In this document: positions 50,440 to 53,403 of the stretch, piece by piece
Layout: each line of letters opens with the position of its first letter
How positions within the stretch are numbered: the first letter of the stretch is position 1
NCBI GenBank assembly: GCA_029820295.1
Contig: JALGVA010000013.1
Coordinates: 1,142 to 54,544, forward strand
Direction: 5' to 3'
From: Candidatus Zipacnadia bacterium
Lineage (GTDB): Bacteria > Armatimonadota > Zipacnadia > Zipacnadales > UBA5352
DNA length: 53,403 nucleotides
Notes under the pieces: generated by a model
The model's database searches: none
What the model was told of the DNA's origin: nothing
What the model saw: the letters and a program-made list of their open reading frames with translations, nothing else
Position numbers and translations under genes: made by a program

Positions 50440-51887
50440 TGGTCTTCTCATCGCACGTCTTCCTCTACTACTTCCTGCCCATCGCGCTGCTGGCCTACTA
50501 CCTCAGCCCGATGCGCTGGCGCCAGATGGTGGTGGCGCTGCTCAGCTATGTGTTCTACGGCTGGGCCAACCCCTGGTTCGTCCTGCTCATGCTGTTCTCG
50601 ACCACCGTGGACTACGTCTGCGGGCTGCTCATCTCGGGCAAGCGCAACCTGCGCGCCTTCGCGAATGACCCGCCCGCCGGTGAGGGCCTGCCCCCGCAGC
50701 GCCAGCGCAAGCTCGCACTCATTACCTCCATCGTCGTCAACCTGTCGCTGCTGGGCTTCTTCAAGTACCTGGGCTTCGCCCAAACCAACCTGAACTACCT
50801 GCTCGAGCTGCTGGGCCGCCCGGCGGTCGAGGTCTACACGGTCATCCTCCCGGTCGGCATCTCCTTCTACACCTTCCAGTCGATGAGCTACTCCATCGAC
50901 CTGTATCGCGGCGACGCCCGCCCGGCCAGGGACTTCCTCGACTTCGCCTGCTATGTGGCGCTCTTCCCGCAGCTCGTGGCCGGCCCCATCGTCCGCTACC
51001 AGGACCTCGCCGAGCAGCTCCGCTGGCGCTCGCACACCGTGGACAAGTTCGCGCGCGGTGTGCTGTTCTTCGCCTTCGGCATGGCGAAGAAGGTGCTGCT
51101 CGCCAACCCCATGGGCGCCGTCGCCGACGCCGCCTTCGGCGCCAGTGATCTGGTCTGGTACGATGCGTGGACGGGCGTCACCGCCTACGCCTTCCAGATC
51201 TACTTCGACTTCAGCGGCTACTCCGACATGGCCATCGGTCTGGGGCTGATGCTGGGCTTCGAGTTCAAGCGCAACTTCGACCTGCCCTACATCTCCCAGA
51301 GCATCACCGAGTTCTGGCGCCGCTGGCACATCTCGCTGTCCACCTGGCTGCGCGACTACCTGTACATCCCGCTCGGCGGCAACCGTGTCTCGCCGAAGCG
51401 CACCTACGCCAACCTCGCCATCGTCATGCTGCTGGGAGGCCTCTGGCACGGCGCACAGTGGACCTTCGTCATCTGGGGCGCCATCCACGGCTCGCTGCTC
51501 GCGCTCGAGCGCTGGCGGGGCAAGCGGCCCATCTACGCCCGCCTGCCCGCGCCGCTGCCGACACTGTGCACCTTCGTGGTGGTACTCATCACCTGGGTGT
51601 TCTTCCGCGCCGAGACCTTCGGCCAGTCCATCGACTACGTGGGCGCCATGTTCGGCCTCGCCCAGCCGGCGACCGCCGCGCCGCTCATCACGCCGCTGCT
51701 CTACCAGCCGCAGTACCTGATCGTGATGGCCGCGTGCGTGCTGATCCACCTGCTGCGCCTCGACACCTGGGAGGCGGCGCAGGAGGTGCGGCCGGTGCGC
51801 ATGGCCTGGGCGTCGGCGGCCATGGTCGCCTCCGCCCTGATCCTGTTCACGCAGAGCTACAACCCATTCCTCTACTTCAGGTTCTGA
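50439..51887 (+). CDS. MBOAT-family O-acyltransferase (AlgI-like)
   Basis: A 482-residue polytopic membrane protein of the AlgI/PatA branch of MBOAT acyltransferases. Family motifs are the start FSSHVFLYYFLPIALLAYYL, PVGISFYTFQSMSYSIDLYRGD, FPQLVAGPIVRY, YFDFSGYSDMAIGLGLMLGF, RRWHISLSTWLRDYLYIPLGG (His297) and GGLWHGAQWTFVIWG with the presumed catalytic His337. It moves an acetyl group from a cytoplasmic donor across the membrane to the AlgJ/AlgX-like proteins. Its ATG overlaps the stop of the upstream gene (TAATG), so the two are translationally coupled. The organism need not make alginate: AlgI homologues acetylate many exopolysaccharides. Confidence 0.95.
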   Translation: MVFSSHVFLYYFLPIALLAYYLSPMRWRQMVVALLSYVFYGWANPWFVLLMLFSTTVDYVCGLLISGKRNLRAFANDPPAGEGLPPQRQRKLALITSIVVNLSLLGFFKYLGFAQTNLNYLLELLGRPAVEVYTVILPVGISFYTFQSMSYSIDLYRGDARPARDFLDFACYVALFPQLVAGPIVRYQDLAEQLRWRSHTVDKFARGVLFFAFGMAKKVLLANPMGAVADAAFGASDLVWYDAWTGVTAYAFQIYFDFSGYSDMAIGLGLMLGFEFKRNFDLPYISQSITEFWRRWHISLSTWLRDYLYIPLGGNRVSPKRTYANLAIVMLLGGLWHGAQWTFVIWGAIHGSLLALERWRGKRPIYARLPAPLPTLCTFVVVLITWVFFRAETFGQSIDYVGAMFGLAQPATAAPLITPLLYQPQYLIVMAACVLIHLLRLDTWEAAQEVRPVRMAWASAAMVASALILFTQSYNPFLYFRF

Positions 51888-51892
51888 GCACG

Positions 51893-53089
51893 ATGCCCGA
51901 GGAGCCGGCAGTCACAGCGGACGCAGTCGAGGCCACGCAGGCGCGGTCGGACCCGCGCGCGGGCCGTATCGCCTTCGTCGGCGGCTTCCTGCTGCTGATC
52001 GCGTTTGTGCCGGTAGTGCAGACCGCGTGGGAGCTGAGCCATCGCGAGCCGGTGCAGGCGCTCGAGGTGTTCTCGAGCCCGCTCACCGCCGAGGGCCTGG
52101 CGCAGTACGAGCGCAGACTTGAGGACCACTCGGTGGTCGCGCGCGCGGTGCGCGAGCGCTGGCACTGGCTCAGCCTCGTCGCCCTCAACGCGGGCAACCA
52201 GAAGGCCGTGGTGGCGCGGGACGACAGCCTCTTCTACCGCCCCAGCCTCGACTTCGCGCTCGCGCCCGGCTTCATGGCCGATCCGCAGGCCGAGGGGCAC
52301 CCGCTGCCGGCGATCCTGGCCTTCCGTGACAGCCTGCGCGCGCAGGGTGTTGAGCTGGTGCTGCTGATCGCGCCGGGCAAGGAGGCCATCTACCCCGAGT
52401 GGCTCAGCCGCCGCTACCCCCCGGAGAACGGGCCGCCCTCGAACCAGGACATGGCGGCATTCCTCGAGGCGATGCGACGCGCGGGTATCACGGCCGTCTA
52501 CCCGGCCGAGGCGCTCTGGCGCGGCAAGCTGACCGGCCAGATGTACCTGCGCCAGGACACCCACTGGACGCCCGAAGGTATGGCCATCGCCGCCGATGAG
52601 CTGGCGCGCGCCCTCGGCGATGCCCTCGCCGGGCCGGGCGGGCTGGCCGTGCGGCCGATGACGGTCACGCGGCATGGCGACCTCTACGACATGCTCGGGC
52701 TGCCCGACTACCTGCCCGAACCGATGCCGCCCGAGACCGTGACCGTGCGGCAGGTGGTGGATGCGTCCGGGCGACCGGTTGAGCCCGATCCGGCATCACC
52801 GGTGGTGTTGCTCGGGGATAGCTTCACGAACATCTACTCGGTGGCCGCGATGGGCTGGGGCGATCACGCCGGGCTGGGCGAGCAGCTCGCGCTGCGCCTG
52901 GGCCGGCCGGTGGACATCATCGCGCTCAACGATGGCGGCGTGAACACCGCACGCGTGAGCTTCGCGCGCAGGCCCGATGCACTCGCCGGCAAGCGGGTGG
53001 TGGTCTGGCAGTTCGCCGCGCGCGACCTTGTGGTCAGCAACGGCGAGTGGCAAGTGATCGACATCGGCGCGCAGGGAGGCAGAAGGTAA
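51893..53089 (+). CDS. Second AlgJ-like SGNH O-acetyltransferase, membrane-anchored
   Basis: A 398-residue protein with a single N-terminal transmembrane segment after a short cytoplasmic tail (residues about 25-45, RIAFVGGFLLLIAFVPVVQTA), and then an AlgJ-like SGNH domain: DSLFYRPSLDF, LVLLIAPGKEAIYPEWL, DTHWTPEG with Asp222 and His224, and LLGDSFTN with Ser310. It lacks the long extension of the first AlgJ-like protein, so the operon has one soluble or extended and one anchored member. It starts five bases after the AlgI stop and its TAA overlaps the ATG of the next gene. It probably passes the acetyl group to the polysaccharide together with the first protein. Confidence 0.88.
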   Translation: MPEEPAVTADAVEATQARSDPRAGRIAFVGGFLLLIAFVPVVQTAWELSHREPVQALEVFSSPLTAEGLAQYERRLEDHSVVARAVRERWHWLSLVALNAGNQKAVVARDDSLFYRPSLDFALAPGFMADPQAEGHPLPAILAFRDSLRAQGVELVLLIAPGKEAIYPEWLSRRYPPENGPPSNQDMAAFLEAMRRAGITAVYPAEALWRGKLTGQMYLRQDTHWTPEGMAIAADELARALGDALAGPGGLAVRPMTVTRHGDLYDMLGLPDYLPEPMPPETVTVRQVVDASGRPVEPDPASPVVLLGDSFTNIYSVAAMGWGDHAGLGEQLALRLGRPVDIIALNDGGVNTARVSFARRPDALAGKRVVVWQFAARDLVVSNGEWQVIDIGAQGGRR

Positions 53090-53403
53090 TGAGGCGCATC
53101 GACATGATGGCGATCGTGATCATGGGCGCACTGGCGGCCGTGTGGCTGATCGGCTGCCCCCGCGACGAAGAGGCGGCGCAGGCCGAGCTGCCGCCCGCCC
53201 CTGCAGCAGCGCCCGAGCCGGCGGCGGCGGCTCCGATCAACGTGGCGCCGGCGGCGCCAACTTCGGGACAGCCGGCGCAGATCTCGGTGGCCCCCGCGCA
53301 GCCGGTTCCGACGGCGCCGGCGCCCACGGCCGCGCAACCCACGCAACCCGCGCAACCGCCTGCGGCTGCCCCGACGCCGGCGACGCCCGCGCCCGCGGCC
53401 TCG
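53089..53403 (+). CDS. Proline/alanine-rich lipoprotein, N-terminal part (cut by right window edge)
   Basis: The frame is open to the end of the window with 105 residues visible. MRRIDMMAIVIMGALAAVWLIGC has a basic start, a hydrophobic stretch and the lipobox LIGC, so Cys23 is probably lipidated. The following ~80 residues are acidic at first and then a long Pro/Ala/Gln-rich spacer (AQPTQPAQPPAAAP), as in proteins that reach across the periplasm or cell wall. Any folded domain lies beyond the window. The ATG overlaps the stop of the second AlgJ-like gene (TAATG), so it belongs to the O-acetylation operon and may hold the complex or the polysaccharide. Confidence 0.8.
   Translation, partial: MRRIDMMAIVIMGALAAVWLIGCPRDEEAAQAELPPAPAAAPEPAAAAPINVAPAAPTSGQPAQISVAPAQPVPTAPAPTAAQPTQPAQPPAAAPTPATPAPAAS

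Noticed and set aside
48430-53089. Naming the acetylation genes algJ/algI as alginate biosynthesis genes
   Set aside because: The families match, but no alginate polymerase, epimerase or export gene is visible, and homologues acetylate many other polymers; gene symbols would mislead.

Overview
The window is a very GC-rich (around 70 % by eye) stretch of bacterial chromosome with about 30 protein genes. I saw no rRNA, tRNA, CRISPR array, transposase or phage gene. Most starts have a clear purine-rich Shine-Dalgarno sequence. The gene families (DUF6785-type membrane proteins, heparinase II/III-fold proteins with propellers, DUF5107-TPR, DUF4091/GH123-like enzymes, ceramidase-like and CocE hydrolases, AlgI/AlgJ acetylation genes) are the mix I associate with Armatimonadota, Planctomycetota and similar polysaccharide-degrading lineages. 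That placement is an inference; no phylogenetic marker is present.

Layout. (1) 3-2261 (+): a truncated D-2-hydroxyacid dehydrogenase, a KDPG-aldolase-like protein and a Gfo/Idh/MocA oxidoreductase, in near-overlapping order, look like sugar-acid catabolism. (2) 2268-3395 (-) is a sialidase-family protein with five Asp boxes. Divergent from it, 3549-6782 (+) encodes a large secreted LamG/metallophosphoesterase/PQQ-propeller fusion. (3) 6941-14802: two paralogous polytopic DUF6785-like proteins bracket a BadF-type sugar kinase, two tandem SIS-domain paralogs and an unrecognised, possibly deacetylase-like protein. This is the most cassette-like candidate for an undescribed sugar uptake and phosphorylation pathway. 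(4) 14806-21624 (-): a secreted DUF4962/heparinase-fold protein, an alpha/beta hydrolase and a CocE-type hydrolase. (5) 21835-22758 (+) is an atypical epimerase-family protein and 22771-25098 (-) a GH95-like alpha-L-fucosidase. (6) 25276-41713 (+) is a long co-directional run: a heparinase-fold/propeller protein, Fe-alcohol dehydrogenase, cupin, ceramidase-like hydrolase, a second heparinase-fold/propeller protein, DUF5107-TPR, SGNH-CBM9 esterase and SMP-30 lactonase. (7) 42163-47998 (-): two large secreted DUF4091/GH123-like proteins. (8) 48430-53403 (+): a cell-surface polysaccharide O-acetylation operon (AlgJ-like, AlgI/MBOAT, second AlgJ-like, proline-rich lipoprotein) that runs off the right edge.

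Taken together the region appears devoted to taking apart complex acetylated or uronic-acid-containing glycans outside the cell and processing the released sugars and sugar acids inside, next to a locus that acetylates the cell's own polysaccharide. There is no recognisable sulfatase, TonB/SusCD system, ABC or MFS sugar transporter, or transcription factor in 53 kb.

Non-coding structure. Four intergenic gaps carry copies of one mosaic repeat (A 6811-6924, B 16805-17033, C 41970-42148, D 48086-48286), always in the same orientation. It contains hairpins with GNA loops, one of which shows a compensatory base-pair change, and ends in a GCCGTT hexanucleotide run of 2, 2, 8 or 8 units. A related kind of hairpin pair sits in frame inside the first AlgJ-like gene. 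Two divergent promoter regions share a 13-nt sequence, and a near-perfect LacI-type palindrome lies upstream of the acetylation operon.
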